This document shows positions 35,910-43,614 of a stretch of DNA of 64,000 nucleotides, one piece after another (position 1 is the first letter of the stretch; the number at the start of each line of letters is the position of its first letter). The position numbers and the translations under genes are program-made. Under the pieces are notes generated by a model that did no database searches, was not told where the DNA came from, and worked only from the letters and a program-made list of their open reading frames with translations. Source of the DNA: Alphaproteobacteria bacterium (lineage in GTDB: Bacteria; Pseudomonadota; Alphaproteobacteria; UBA8366); the NCBI GenBank assembly GCA_009377445.1, contig WHUA01000003.1, positions 186,001 to 250,000 of the forward strand, in the 5' to 3' direction.

Positions 35910-36827
35910 ATGAAGGGCATTTTACTTTCCGGCGGCACCGGGACGCGTCTCTACCCGGTAACGCTCGCCGTCAGCAAGCAACTCCTTCCAGTCTTCGACA
36001 AGCCGATGATCTATTACTCGCTGTCGCTGCTTCTGTTCGCCGGCATTCGCGACATCCTCGTCATCACGACCGAGGCGGATCAGGCGGCGTACCGTGCGCT
36101 GCTCGGCGACGGCAGCGACATCGGCGTTTCCATCCGCTACGCCATCCAGGCGGAGCCCCAGGGCATCGCCCAGGCTTTCCTCATCGGCAGCGACTTCATC
36201 GCCGGCGACCGTTGCGCGCTCGTGCTCGGCGACAACATTCTCTACGGTAGCGGCCTCCAGCGCGTGCTTCAGGAGAAAGCCGCCGGTCTGTCGCGCGGCG
36301 CCGTGGCGTTCAGCTGCGCCGTCGCGGACCCCGAGCGCTTCGCCATCGTCACCGCCGACAAGAAGGGAAAGCCACTCCGCATCGAAGAGAAGCCGAAGCG
36401 GCCCCGATCCAACCAGGCCGTCATCGGCCTCTATTACTACGACGAGCGCGTCGTCGACGTTGCCCGGCGGATCAAGCCCTCCGATCGTGGGGAGCTTGAG
36501 ATCACGGCGGTGAATCAATGGTATCTCGAACGGGGCGAGCTTGAAGTCGCGCAACTGGGGCGCGGCTACGCCTGGCTCGACGCCGGCACGCACGAGGCAT
36601 TGGTGCAGGCGGGCGAGTTCGTGAAGATCGTCGAGCAGCGCCAGGGCCTGAAGCTGGGCTGTATCGAGGAGATAGCGTACCGCATGGGCTTCATCGACCT
36701 CGCCCAGCTCCGCATCCTCGCCTGCAAATACGCCAACAGCAGCTATGGCGGCTATCTCTCGAAGCTGGCGCTCGAATTCGAAGCCGAGTCCCCGGCCGGC
36801 ATATCGGCCGGCGCTACCGCCGCTTAA
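35910..36827 (+). CDS. rfbA: Glucose-1-phosphate thymidylyltransferase
   Basis: A 305-aa RmlA/RfbA. Nearly textbook start MKGILLSGGTGTRLYPVTLAVSKQLLPVFDKPMIYYSLSLLLFAGI; EPQGIAQAFLIG, LVLGDNILYG, YGRGYAWLDAGTHEALVQAG equivalent (RGYAWLDAGTHEAL) and IEEIAYRMGFID. It would make dTDP-glucose. No rmlB or rmlD is in the window; the RmlC-like gene is 20 kb away in a different operon. GGGGGG a few bases upstream of the ATG at 35910 serves as ribosome site. Upstream of it are about 200 bases of low-GC sequence (TTATTTTCTTATTGTGC) with a likely promoter. Confidence 0.93.
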   Translation: MKGILLSGGTGTRLYPVTLAVSKQLLPVFDKPMIYYSLSLLLFAGIRDILVITTEADQAAYRALLGDGSDIGVSIRYAIQAEPQGIAQAFLIGSDFIAGDRCALVLGDNILYGSGLQRVLQEKAAGLSRGAVAFSCAVADPERFAIVTADKKGKPLRIEEKPKRPRSNQAVIGLYYYDERVVDVARRIKPSDRGELEITAVNQWYLERGELEVAQLGRGYAWLDAGTHEALVQAGEFVKIVEQRQGLKLGCIEEIAYRMGFIDLAQLRILACKYANSSYGGYLSKLALEFEAESPAGISAGATAA

Positions 36828-36918
36828 GTTCCGCCGATTCCGCCTGCCGTTCCGAATGAACCTTATGGCATCCGAAGCGTTGGCAAGAAGCGGGATTCCG
36901 CAACACGCGAGGTAGGCC

Positions 36919-37293
36919 ATGCTGAAACACGGCTTCAAGGCGATGCTGGCCGAAGCCAAGGCGGTGATCGAAACCGTTTCGGTCCAGGATCTTCCCTATC
37001 ACCTGGAAGTCCCGGAGGTCATCCTGGTGGACGTCCGGGAAACCGTCGAACGCGATCGGGAAGGCGTGATCCCCGCCTCCATCCACGTGCCGCGCGGCCT
37101 GCTCGAATTCCACGCCGATCCCGACAGCCCGGTGCATGTCAGCGAAATGAAGCCGGAACGCCGCATCATTCTCTATTGCGGCACGGGTGGGCGCTCCGCC
37201 CTGGCGGCCAAGACGCTCCTGGATATGGGCTATGGCGACGTAGCGTCGTTGTCGGGCGGCTATGAGGCCTGGAAGGCCGCGAACGGAAAGTAG
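36919..37293 (+). CDS. Single-domain rhodanese-like protein
   Basis: A 124-aa rhodanese fold. VILVDVRETVERDREGVIPASIHVPRG is the CH2A-like region and YCGTGGRSALAAKTLLDMGYGDVASLSGGYEAWKAA holds the active-site loop with Cys followed by GTGGRS. It could transfer sulfane sulfur. GAGGTAGG precedes the ATG. Followed by a strong rho-independent terminator, so it ends a transcription unit. Confidence 0.92.
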   Translation: MLKHGFKAMLAEAKAVIETVSVQDLPYHLEVPEVILVDVRETVERDREGVIPASIHVPRGLLEFHADPDSPVHVSEMKPERRIILYCGTGGRSALAAKTLLDMGYGDVASLSGGYEAWKAANGK

Positions 37294-37315
37294 CCGCGCG
37301 GCCCCGGCGGAAAAG

Positions 37316-37341
37316 AAAAAGCCCGGCGTTGCCGGGCTTTT
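37316..37341 (+). terminator. Rho-independent terminator after the rhodanese gene
   Basis: A-run, then stem GCCCGGC / GCCGGGC with GTT loop (37321-37337), then TTTT. Twenty-odd bases after the rhodanese stop. The A-run before and T-run after make it potentially bidirectional. Confidence 0.92.
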
Positions 37342-37516
37342 AGGCAATCTGCCGATCCCCACCAGAAACCCGTAGATCTCTGTCGCGATGCAGGGACAGG
37401 GTTGAGTACCGCACCCAAACTGGCCCTGATTCGCCGCCTTGTCGACCGGTGAATTGGGAGTACGACGACGGTACGAATTCCACCGATTTGATCGGGTGGA
37501 AGGGGCTGGCCTCCCT

Positions 37517-37702
37517 CGGTCGGAGGAAGGGCAATCGCATTTGAGGGTGCTCGCGGCGTACGGGGCAAGCGGGGTGCGTGCTTCGACAGGCTCAGCATGA
37601 GGTTTTTTCTCAATGCCACGAAGATTGCCCCTCATCCTGAGCTTGTCGAAGGACGCACGGCATTCGTGCAAGATACGCAAATGCGATTCCCCCGGTCGGA
37701 GG
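37517..37702. mobile_element. MITE-like nested palindromic element with flanking 10-bp direct repeat
   Basis: An outer direct repeat CGGTCGGAGG occurs at 37517-37526 and 37693-37702. Inside it are terminal inverted repeats AATCGCATTTG (37533-37543) and CAAATGCGATT (37678-37688). Nested within are 29-bp arms at 37574-37602 and 37630-37658, inverted with three mismatches and carrying the CTTCGACAGGCTCAG repeat also found at 12939-13025. No coding capacity. The direct repeat looks like a target-site duplication, though it could also be part of the element. Confidence 0.65.
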
Positions 37703-37718
37703 GATAAAGGATTTATGG

Positions 37719-38402
37719 TTAATTCCCGCCTGGTCCCGCCGCGGCCGGATCGTGGCCGAGGCTGCACAACAGTCGGTATGTCTCGAGCCGCCCCGGCTTT
37801 GCCGGCATGAGTATCTTGGCAACCGGGCCGGCCTCCTCCTCGCGCGTCGCCTCGACGACCACGGCCCAGGCGATCGTCGCGTCCTCGCCCTGACGCAAGC
37901 GGGTTTCCGCGGTATCCGGCATCCGGCTGGCTTGCGGGTCGAGCTCCCACAGGCAGGCGGAGACGACGCCGGGCAGTCCCATGATCGCCGGCAGCGCCTC
38001 GGCCGCGATCCAATGCCGCAGCGCCGCCTCCCCGCCGGCGCCGGGCGTGAGGCGGAGCACGGCGGCGACGCCGCCGTCGCCACGACCCTGCTTCGCCGTC
38101 ACGCGACAGATCGAGCGGTTCATGCCGACGAAGGCGGGCATGATCTTGCGCGTCCATTCGGTCGGATTGCCGTGACGGTCGAGATAGGCCCGCGAATGCA
38201 TCACACCGACATCGTCGATCTCGTAGAAGGTGAAGTAACGCGTGCTGCCGCCGGTCGAGAGCCAGCGCCTACCGCACCGAAAGCCCTGGATCGCGAGACG
38301 GTCGGGCAAATGATCCCGGACATACCAGTCGTTGAACTCTGCTTCGCGCGCCGGCGCCACGTCGTTCCATACGGCGAGGATTGCATCGGTGCGCATCGTC
38401 AT
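37719..38402 (-). CDS. Uncharacterised protein, possible dimeric alpha/beta-barrel fold
   Basis: A 227-aa soluble protein starting at ATG 38402 (MTMRTDAILAVWNDV) or the ATG two codons later. The pattern WNDVAPAREAEFNDWYVRDHLPDRLAIQGF, with conserved W, H and R, recurs weakly in the second half (LRHWIAAEALPAIMGLPGVVSACLW). This suggests two ferredoxin-like halves of a dimeric alpha/beta barrel, as in EthD- or chlorite-dismutase-like families. No catalytic residues could be assigned. Left neighbour on the chromosome is the MITE-like element, right neighbour the integrated element; a stretch open further upstream reads as non-coding. Confidence 0.6.
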   Translation of the reverse strand: MTMRTDAILAVWNDVAPAREAEFNDWYVRDHLPDRLAIQGFRCGRRWLSTGGSTRYFTFYEIDDVGVMHSRAYLDRHGNPTEWTRKIMPAFVGMNRSICRVTAKQGRGDGGVAAVLRLTPGAGGEAALRHWIAAEALPAIMGLPGVVSACLWELDPQASRMPDTAETRLRQGEDATIAWAVVVEATREEEAGPVAKILMPAKPGRLETYRLLCSLGHDPAAAGPGGN

Positions 38403-38829
38403 CGGCGGGAGTCCTCTCGGATGCCTCGGAGCCACCGCCATGATAAGCGACGGCCCGGATCCGGGAAACCGTCCAACGCCTGCGCCGAAACGGGGAGAGC
38501 CCCGGCCTTGCGGCCGGGGCTCGAGGAACGATCTTTGGGGGAGATCGTGGAAGCCCCCGGAGGCCGCGGCTTTCGGGGCATCTCTTGCTGCCGGGGCCAC
38601 ATCGGGGCCACATCACCAGGAGCGGACCGCGCCGAGGGACCATCCGGCATGGCTCCGGAGGCACGCTCGCGCCCCGGAGAGGTATACGGGAGCGGCGCGG
38701 GCGGGCCGGGCGGTATGTGAGGGGGTGCCGGGCCGCCCCATAGGCACGGGAGGCGCTCGGGAGGGAGAGCGGGGGCGGCCAAGAGAGATAAGCCGCGCCC
38801 CGCCCACCCGGCGCACGACGCGTCGGGTT
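38403..38829. other. Non-coding left edge of the integrated element
   Basis: 427 very GC-rich bases. A perfect 11-bp hairpin GAGCCCCGGCC/GGCCGGGGCTC is at 38497-38522. The putative left core repeat is at 38535-38548, with inverted half-sites ACGATCT/AGATCGT around it (38528-38548). Two tandem copies of CGGGGCCACAT lie at 38592-38613. The rest, 38614-38829, has no gene I can support. Confidence 0.5.
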
Positions 38830-39048
38830 TCAGTCAACCAGTCTGAGAGCGGGCTTGGGCGGGCGGCGCGCCTCGACCAATTTCTGCTCCATCGCGTCCG
38901 CCAGCATCCGGACGCGGGTGGCAGCCCCGTCCGAGCCGTATAGCTTCTCCCAGCCAGCAATACCCTCGGCCACCAGCCAGTCGGCTGTCGGCGCGGCGCT
39001 CCGGGCGGACGCGCGCAGCAGAGCGAAGTAAAACTCTTCGTCGGTCAT
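38830..39048 (-). CDS. Small hypothetical protein of the integrated element
   Basis: 72 aa, mostly helical by eye (MTDEEFYFALLRASARSAAP... ADAMEQKLVEARRPPKPALRLVD), acidic start and basic proline-rich end. Its ATG overlaps the recombinase stop by 4 bp (ATGA), so it is translationally coupled to it. No known domain. A role in recombination direction or DNA binding would be a guess. Confidence 0.6.
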   Translation of the reverse strand: MTDEEFYFALLRASARSAAPTADWLVAEGIAGWEKLYGSDGAATRVRMLADAMEQKLVEARRPPKPALRLVD

Positions 39049-40529
39049 GTCACCCTCAGCCGTGCGCCGTCGCCGATTGCCTCGTTGAGGTCCTCAATCA
39101 GGTCGCGGACTTCGTTTTGGCTATAGCGGCCAGGAGCGAGGTTGATGGTGATCTGCGTCGGCGTCGGCCTTGCTGGCTCGACATTAGCTGAACTACTAAG
39201 GCCAGTGCTGCCCGCGCCGCTGCTGATGGTGCCAGATACGCCTCCGCCGGAGAACGACGAGGTGGGTCCCTTCAGGGAAGCCCATGCTTCCAGAGCAGCG
39301 CGCCGCTCGTCCGCCCGAGCCGACACGGCATATGTTCGAATAAGCGTAGGCAGCGTATGGCCAATCGTAAGCTCGGCGACCACTTCATCCACGCCAAGCT
39401 CGGACAGGCGCGTGCGGCAGGTGCGGCGCAGGTCGTGCGTCTGCCAGGGCCGCAGCTTCACCTCGTCCGGATTTTCGCCCTGCTCGGAAGCCGTCTTCCG
39501 CAGTTCGTCCAGCATCAGCGCGTCGAGCTTCTCCTTCGGCTTGGCGAAGCCATGCACGGCACTCGCGCCGAACGAATTAGTGAAGACGCAATCGCCCTTT
39601 CGGAACCGGGGCACCTCGGCCAGGACGACAAGGGCGTCCTCGCTCAGCGGCACCAGGTGTTGGCGCTTCGACTTGTAGCGCGCGGCTGGGATCGTCCAGG
39701 CCGCGCCATCGATCTCGCGCCAGCGCATACCCGCCGCCTCGGAACGCCGCGTGCCGGTCAGCAGAATGAGCCGGAACAGTTGCCGCGCCGGATATTCGAG
39801 CCGGGCCGTCGCACGCCAGAACGCGGCGATCTCGTCATCCGACAAGACGCGCTGGCGCGGCGTCTGCTCTCCGATCAGTTCCTGCGACCGCAGCAAGCCG
39901 CACGGATTGGTTTCGCTGAGGCCGTAGATGTCGCGCCGGATCGCCCAATTGAACAACGACCGGATGTCTCCGAAACAAGCATGGGCCATCGTCGGGATGC
40001 CGCGATCAACCATGGCCTCGATAAGCTCGATCACGTCGCGGCGGGCGATGGAAGTCACCGGCCTGTTTCCCCAGGCCGGAATGAGGTTGCGCCGGATGCG
40101 CCGCTCGACGTTGGCGCTCTGGCGGAAGTTCTTCACGCGTCGGCGGATGTACTCCTCCGCGACCACCTCGAACGTGCACGCGCGCTCGGCCTTGCTCTGC
40201 GCCAGCCGCTGCTGCTCCTCTTCCTTGGGGTCGATGTCGCGCTTGAGCACGGCGAGCCACGCTCTCGCGATGTCGCGCGCTTCATCCAGCTTGACCGCGC
40301 CGACTTCGGCGATGTTGCGTCGCGTCGGGTGGCGCTTCCCCTTGTCCTCGATGCGGACGAGCGCGCCGGTCGCACGATCCACCTGACAGGGGAAGCGTGC
40401 GCGCAGCATGTAGGACTTGTGGCCCTGGTTCGTGGCGCGGACGATGAGGCCGGGAAGCAGGGCGTCGAGAAGCTCGCCGCCCGGCTTAAGCGCCTTGATG
40501 CGAGCGTCGGTCAGGGTGATGCGGGCCAT
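39045..40529 (-). CDS. Tyrosine recombinase (phage-type integrase)
   Basis: A 494-aa integrase starting at ATG 40529 (MARITLTDARIKALKPGG). N-terminal DUF4102-like arm-binding domain with GHKSYMLRARFP and GEVGAVKLDEARDIARAW-like segment; SAM-like core-binding domain around 120-215; catalytic domain with LLTGTRRSEAAGMRW (first Arg), YKSKRQHLVPLS (Lys), HDLRRTCRTRLSELG (His-x2-Arg), TIGH and RTYAV (Tyr nucleophile). All catalytic positions are present, so it is probably active. A Gly/Ser-rich C-terminal extension of about 90 residues is unusual. It stands 3 bp downstream of a 54-codon gene and overlaps a 72-codon gene. Confidence 0.93.
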   Translation of the reverse strand: MARITLTDARIKALKPGGELLDALLPGLIVRATNQGHKSYMLRARFPCQVDRATGALVRIEDKGKRHPTRRNIAEVGAVKLDEARDIARAWLAVLKRDIDPKEEEQQRLAQSKAERACTFEVVAEEYIRRRVKNFRQSANVERRIRRNLIPAWGNRPVTSIARRDVIELIEAMVDRGIPTMAHACFGDIRSLFNWAIRRDIYGLSETNPCGLLRSQELIGEQTPRQRVLSDDEIAAFWRATARLEYPARQLFRLILLTGTRRSEAAGMRWREIDGAAWTIPAARYKSKRQHLVPLSEDALVVLAEVPRFRKGDCVFTNSFGASAVHGFAKPKEKLDALMLDELRKTASEQGENPDEVKLRPWQTHDLRRTCRTRLSELGVDEVVAELTIGHTLPTLIRTYAVSARADERRAALEAWASLKGPTSSFSGGGVSGTISSGAGSTGLSSSANVEPARPTPTQITINLAPGRYSQNEVRDLIEDLNEAIGDGARLRVT

Positions 40530-40532
40530 CAA

Positions 40533-40697
40533 TCAACCCTCCACCTTGGCTGCCTCAGCCGCCTTCCGGGCCAGGAACTCGTCGATCATGTCCCAAGCGG
40601 CCTGGGTATCCTTGGCGGAGAAGGAGAGCGGGAAATTGGTTTCGCCGTCCTTGCGGGTCTTGGCGGTCTTACGGTCCTCGGTGGTCTTGCGGGTCAT
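40533..40697 (-). CDS. Small hypothetical protein upstream of the integrase
   Basis: 54 aa from the ATG at 40697 (MTRKTTEDRKTAKTRKDG), preceded by GAGGAGC as a strong ribosome site 8-14 bases upstream. A basic, Lys/Thr/Arg-rich N-terminus is followed by an amphipathic helix (TQAAWDMIDEFLARKAAEAAKV). Ends 3 bp before the integrase start, so both are co-transcribed. It could be a directionality or copy-control factor, but no family is recognised. Confidence 0.6.
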   Translation of the reverse strand: MTRKTTEDRKTAKTRKDGETNFPLSFSAKDTQAAWDMIDEFLARKAAEAAKVEG

Positions 40698-40916
40698 CTC
40701 GAATTGCTCCTCTGGGGCTACATCCGAGGCCACAAACGGGTGTCGTCGCTCTGTGGCCTCACCAGTACAGAGTAGCACAGGGTGGCGCTTTTTGTCAAGT
40801 ATTTCAACGAGTTACGAGCACTCGAAACGATGCTGAACAGGACCGTTCAGCACCGCTTGGGCGTATCAGATCGTCCTTGGGGGAGATCGTCAGGGGGAGA
40901 TGTGGAATTGGGCTTT

Positions 40917-41120
40917 TCAGGTCGCGCGCGGCCGGTGCGTGGCAACACCGCCGGGCATCAGCGCGATCTGATGACGGTCCAGGCCGAGGTCGCGCAGGAT
41001 GCGGCCGTCCATCGCATCGAGCTGCCGGTAGGCGCGTTCCGTGCGGCATCTCTGCACGAAGCGGCGGCCGAAACCGGAAATCCCGGAAATCCCGGAAATC
41101 GCGGAAATCAATGCAAGCAT
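40917..41120 (-). CDS. DUF1127 family small protein
   Basis: 67 aa. The C-terminal half ERAYRQLDAMDGRILRDLGLDRHQIAL is the DUF1127 signature (compare RELxxLDDxxLRDIGLxRxxI), a short arginine-rich helical protein common in Alphaproteobacteria and linked in some species to RNA and phosphate or C metabolism. The N-terminal segment ISAISGISGISGFG is encoded by four 9-bp repeats (ccggaaatc, 41074-41109). ATG at 41120, with AGGAG 9 bases upstream. Just outside the right end of the integrated element. Confidence 0.8.
   Translation of the reverse strand: MLALISAISGISGISGFGRRFVQRCRTERAYRQLDAMDGRILRDLGLDRHQIALMPGGVATHRPRAT
41074..41109. repeat. Four 9-bp tandem repeats inside the DUF1127 gene
   Basis: CCGGAAATC three times exactly and GCGGAAATC once, in frame, encoding an IS/SG repeat in the N-terminus of the small protein. 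Copy-number change would keep the frame. Confidence 0.8.
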
Positions 41121-41224
41121 GATGCGCCACTCCTGTTGGCGTTGTTCCTGGCCACAGACCCGAGAGCGACCGCTCGCGTCCTTGCGACTGACGGCGAAGA
41201 TAGGCGCGCCGCATTTCCGGTCGA

Positions 41225-41242
41225 TTTCCGCCGCGGCGGAAA
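41225..41242. promoter_or_regulatory. Perfect 18-bp palindrome between DUF1127 and MFS genes
   Basis: TTTCCGCCG/CGGCGGAAA reads identically on both strands. It lies in the 276-bp divergent region, about 105 bp upstream of the DUF1127 start and 155 bp upstream of the MFS start, and next to an AT-rich stretch (AAATTGTTTCAGTTG). A dimeric repressor operator is plausible. Confidence 0.55.
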
Positions 41243-41396
41243 ATTGTTTCAGTTGTATCAGCCGCCGCGCTCCCCGCCCTGCCCAGTTTGCCGTAGCCCG
41301 GGGCCGCCTTTGCCATTACGCTCGCCGCCTCGTCCCCGTAACCGGGATTCATCGGGCCGGCCACCCGCCGGCACTGCAGCCAGGAAAGGCCAAGGC

Positions 41397-42596
41397 ATGA
41401 GCGCAACCGGCGAGCCCGCCGGGCCGGCAAGCATGCGGCCGGTCGTGCTGTTGAGCATGGCGGGCTTCTGCTCGATGGCGACCATGCGGGTCGTGGACCC
41501 CTTGCTCCCCGAGGTTGCGGCCGAGTTCGCGACCACGCCGGGCAACGCCTCCGTCATCGGCACCGCCTTTGCCGTGGCTTACGGCATGTTCCAGGTCGCC
41601 TATGGGCCGCTCGGCGACCGCTTCGGCAAGTACCGCGTCATCGCGACCGCCATCGCCGGGGCCACGGTGGCGGTCGCGGCGACCGCGCTGGCCGAATCGC
41701 TGTTTGCGCTCTCCTGCCTTCGGTTCGCAGCCGGCGCTGCGACCGCGGCGGCCATTCCACTGTCCCTTGCCTATATCGGCGACATTACCGCCTACGAGCA
41801 GCGTCAGCAGGTGCTCGCGCGCTTTATGACGGGAACGATCCTCGGCCTGCTGTTCGGCCAGGTCGCCGGCGGCATCATCATGGAGATCGCCGGCTGGCGC
41901 GCGGTCTTCCTGGTCCTCGGCGGCGCCTACGCCTTGGTGACCGCGCTGCTGGTCCTCGAGCTGCGCTCGCGGCGCGTCGTGCGCCGCCTGACGCCCCATC
42001 CGGTGCGCCCGGGCCGCATCCTGACCCAGTATCTCGCCATCATGAAGCAGCACCACCCGCGCCGCGTGCTTGTCGCGGTTTTCATCGAAGGCTTCCTGCT
42101 CTATGGCGGCCTCGCCTATCTGGGCGCGTTCCTCCGCACGACCTTTGCCATCGACTATGGAACGATCGGTGCGATGCTGGCGGGGTTCGGCGCGGGCGGC
42201 CTGCTCTACATCCTGATATCCCGTCCCGTCATCCGGCGCCTCGGCGAAAGCGGCATGGTCCGCACCGGAGGCGCCTGCGTGCTGATCGGCTTCATCCTGA
42301 TGACGGTGCTGCCCTCCTGGCGGTATGCCGCGCCGGCCAATCTCCTGCTCGGCTTCGGTTTCTTCCTGGTCCACAACACGCTGCAGGCGAACGCCACGCA
42401 GATGGCGCCCGATGCGCGCGGGTCGGCGGTCTCGCTGTTCGCGTTGTTTCTCTTCATGGGCCAGGCGTCGGGGATCGCGCTCCTCGGCCTGGTGCTCGAC
42501 CGGGCCGGCTACGTACCGGTATTCCTGTTCTGCGGCGGGGGGATGGCGGCGCTCAGCCTGTGGCTCGCACGGACGCTCAACCGGATCGAGCGCTGA
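41397..42596 (+). CDS. Major facilitator superfamily transporter
   Basis: A 399-aa protein with 12 hydrophobic segments. MRPVVLLSMAGFCSMATMRVVDPLLPEVAAEF is TM1, and GPLGDRFGKYRVIATA is the loop 2-3 MFS motif (G-x3-DRxGR/K type). A cytoplasmic loop near residues 195-215 separates the two halves. Resembles sugar-efflux/drug-efflux-type exporters (12 TM, no long insert). Substrate unknown. ATG at 41397, preceded by AAAGGCCAAGGC. The IclR regulator follows after 265 bp on the same strand and could control it. Confidence 0.88.
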   Translation: MSATGEPAGPASMRPVVLLSMAGFCSMATMRVVDPLLPEVAAEFATTPGNASVIGTAFAVAYGMFQVAYGPLGDRFGKYRVIATAIAGATVAVAATALAESLFALSCLRFAAGAATAAAIPLSLAYIGDITAYEQRQQVLARFMTGTILGLLFGQVAGGIIMEIAGWRAVFLVLGGAYALVTALLVLELRSRRVVRRLTPHPVRPGRILTQYLAIMKQHHPRRVLVAVFIEGFLLYGGLAYLGAFLRTTFAIDYGTIGAMLAGFGAGGLLYILISRPVIRRLGESGMVRTGGACVLIGFILMTVLPSWRYAAPANLLLGFGFFLVHNTLQANATQMAPDARGSAVSLFALFLFMGQASGIALLGLVLDRAGYVPVFLFCGGGMAALSLWLARTLNRIER

Positions 42597-42729
42597 CCCG
42601 CAACCGAGCGATTGCCTTTCACTCAAGGAAATTCGCCCACGCGACAGGAAGGACCAAAACCTGTCACGCGGGCGACGCTGTAACGAGTATCGCCCATAAT
42701 TGACGACACTCTGGACTGCCGTTAATATT

Positions 42730-42763
42730 GTTCGCAGAACGAACAATTATTCGGAGAACGAAC
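42730..42763. promoter_or_regulatory. Twin inverted-repeat operator upstream of the IclR gene
   Basis: GTTCGCAGAACGAAC at 42730-42744 and ATTCGGAGAACGAAC at 42749-42763, each TTCG-N5-CGAA, start to start 19 bp. They lie about 100 bp before the IclR start codon at 42862. IclR proteins commonly bind paired short palindromes in their own promoter, so autoregulation is likely. Confidence 0.7.
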
Positions 42764-42861
42764 GAGCCTAGCGCCCACTCCTGCGGGCGTCAACATTCGC
42801 AAAAGGGGGGTAGACTATACCTTCGCGCGCCTCCGGCACGGCCGGTTCCCAGAAAAGCGAT

Positions 42862-43614
42862 ATGTTCGTCGACGCCTTTGCCCGCGGCATTCAGGTCATA
42901 CGCACCTTTGGTCCGGAACGCGAAAAACAGACGCTGAGCGACGTCGCGGCATGCGCGGGGATTTCCCGCGCATCCGCGCGGCGCCTGCTGCATACGTTGC
43001 TCCACCTGAACTACGTCCACTTCGACGGCAGATACTTTTCGCTCAAGCCGACGATCCTGGATCTCGGCTATTCCTATATCTCGTCGATGGCGTTCGGCGA
43101 GTTTGCCGTCGAAGCCATGCACGATCTGGCATCGCGAACGAATTCATCCTGTTCCATCGGCATTCTCGAAGGCTACGACGTCCTCTATGTGGCGAGGATC
43201 TCGGTACGGCGGTTGACGGCACGGGTCTTTCCGATCGGCGGCCGCTTCCCCGCTCACATTCTTGCGATGGGCCGGCCTCAGCTCGCTGCCTTGAGCGACG
43301 ATGCGTTGGACAAATATCTCGCCAATGCCGCGATCGAGCGGTTCACGCCCTATACGGTGGTCGACCGCGATGAGCTCCGCCGCATCATCCGCGCGGACAG
43401 GGAACGCGGCTGGTCCGTCGTGAAACGGGAGCTGGACGAAGGCGTTTGCGCCATCGGCATGCCGCTCAAAAATAAGAGCGGCCGGGTAATTGCCGGCCTG
43501 GGATTGGGCCTGCGCCCCGATCGCGCAGACGATCCCGCCGTGATCGAGGAAGCGCGTGTCGAGATCGCCAAGGCTGTCGAGACGATTAACGGGCTGGTAC
43601 GGCTGCGCGGGTGA
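42862..43614 (+). CDS. IclR-family transcriptional regulator
   Basis: 250 aa. N-terminal winged HTH (RGIQVIRTFGPEREKQTLSDVAACAGISRASARRLLHTLLHLNYVHFDGRYFSLKPTILDLGYSY) and the C-terminal IclR ligand domain (SVLIG-type SCSIGILEGYDVLYVARISVRR, LDEGVCAIGMPLKNKSGRVIAGLGLGLR). The HVHQ-like fold fits pcaR/pobR-type aromatic-pathway regulators. It overlaps the 3' end of the convergent dioxygenase gene by 29 bp. Likely targets are the adjacent MFS, dioxygenase and flavoprotein genes. Confidence 0.9.
   Translation: MFVDAFARGIQVIRTFGPEREKQTLSDVAACAGISRASARRLLHTLLHLNYVHFDGRYFSLKPTILDLGYSYISSMAFGEFAVEAMHDLASRTNSSCSIGILEGYDVLYVARISVRRLTARVFPIGGRFPAHILAMGRPQLAALSDDALDKYLANAAIERFTPYTVVDRDELRRIIRADRERGWSVVKRELDEGVCAIGMPLKNKSGRVIAGLGLGLRPDRADDPAVIEEARVEIAKAVETINGLVRLRG

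Larger units (their letters stand above)
38535..40890. mobile_element. 2.36-kb integrated element with tyrosine recombinase
   Basis: Bounded by a 14-bp direct repeat TTGGGGGAGATCGT at 38535-38548 and 40877-40890. Just inside the left end are two CGGGGCCACAT copies (38592-38613). Inside the right end are GGGGCTACAT (40714-40723), GAGGCCACA (40726-40734) and an inverted TGTGGCCTC (40752-40760), a set resembling recombinase arm sites. A perfect TGCTGAAC/GTTCAGCA palindrome lies at 40831-40852. The content is one recombinase and two tiny genes, all on the minus strand. No tRNA is adjacent. Excision has not been shown, and the ends are inferred from the repeats only. Confidence 0.6.

Noticed and set aside
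15818..36827. A standard dTDP-L-rhamnose pathway
   Set aside because: Only rfbA and an altered RmlC-like gene are present, far apart, with no rmlB or rmlD.
12939..37658. CRISPR array
   Set aside because: The repeats are only inverted pairs of about 27-29 bp without regular spacing or repeated units in tandem.
38403..40890. A tRNA gene as target of the integrated element
   Set aside because: No cloverleaf could be folded at either end; the core repeat is a short GC-rich sequence instead.
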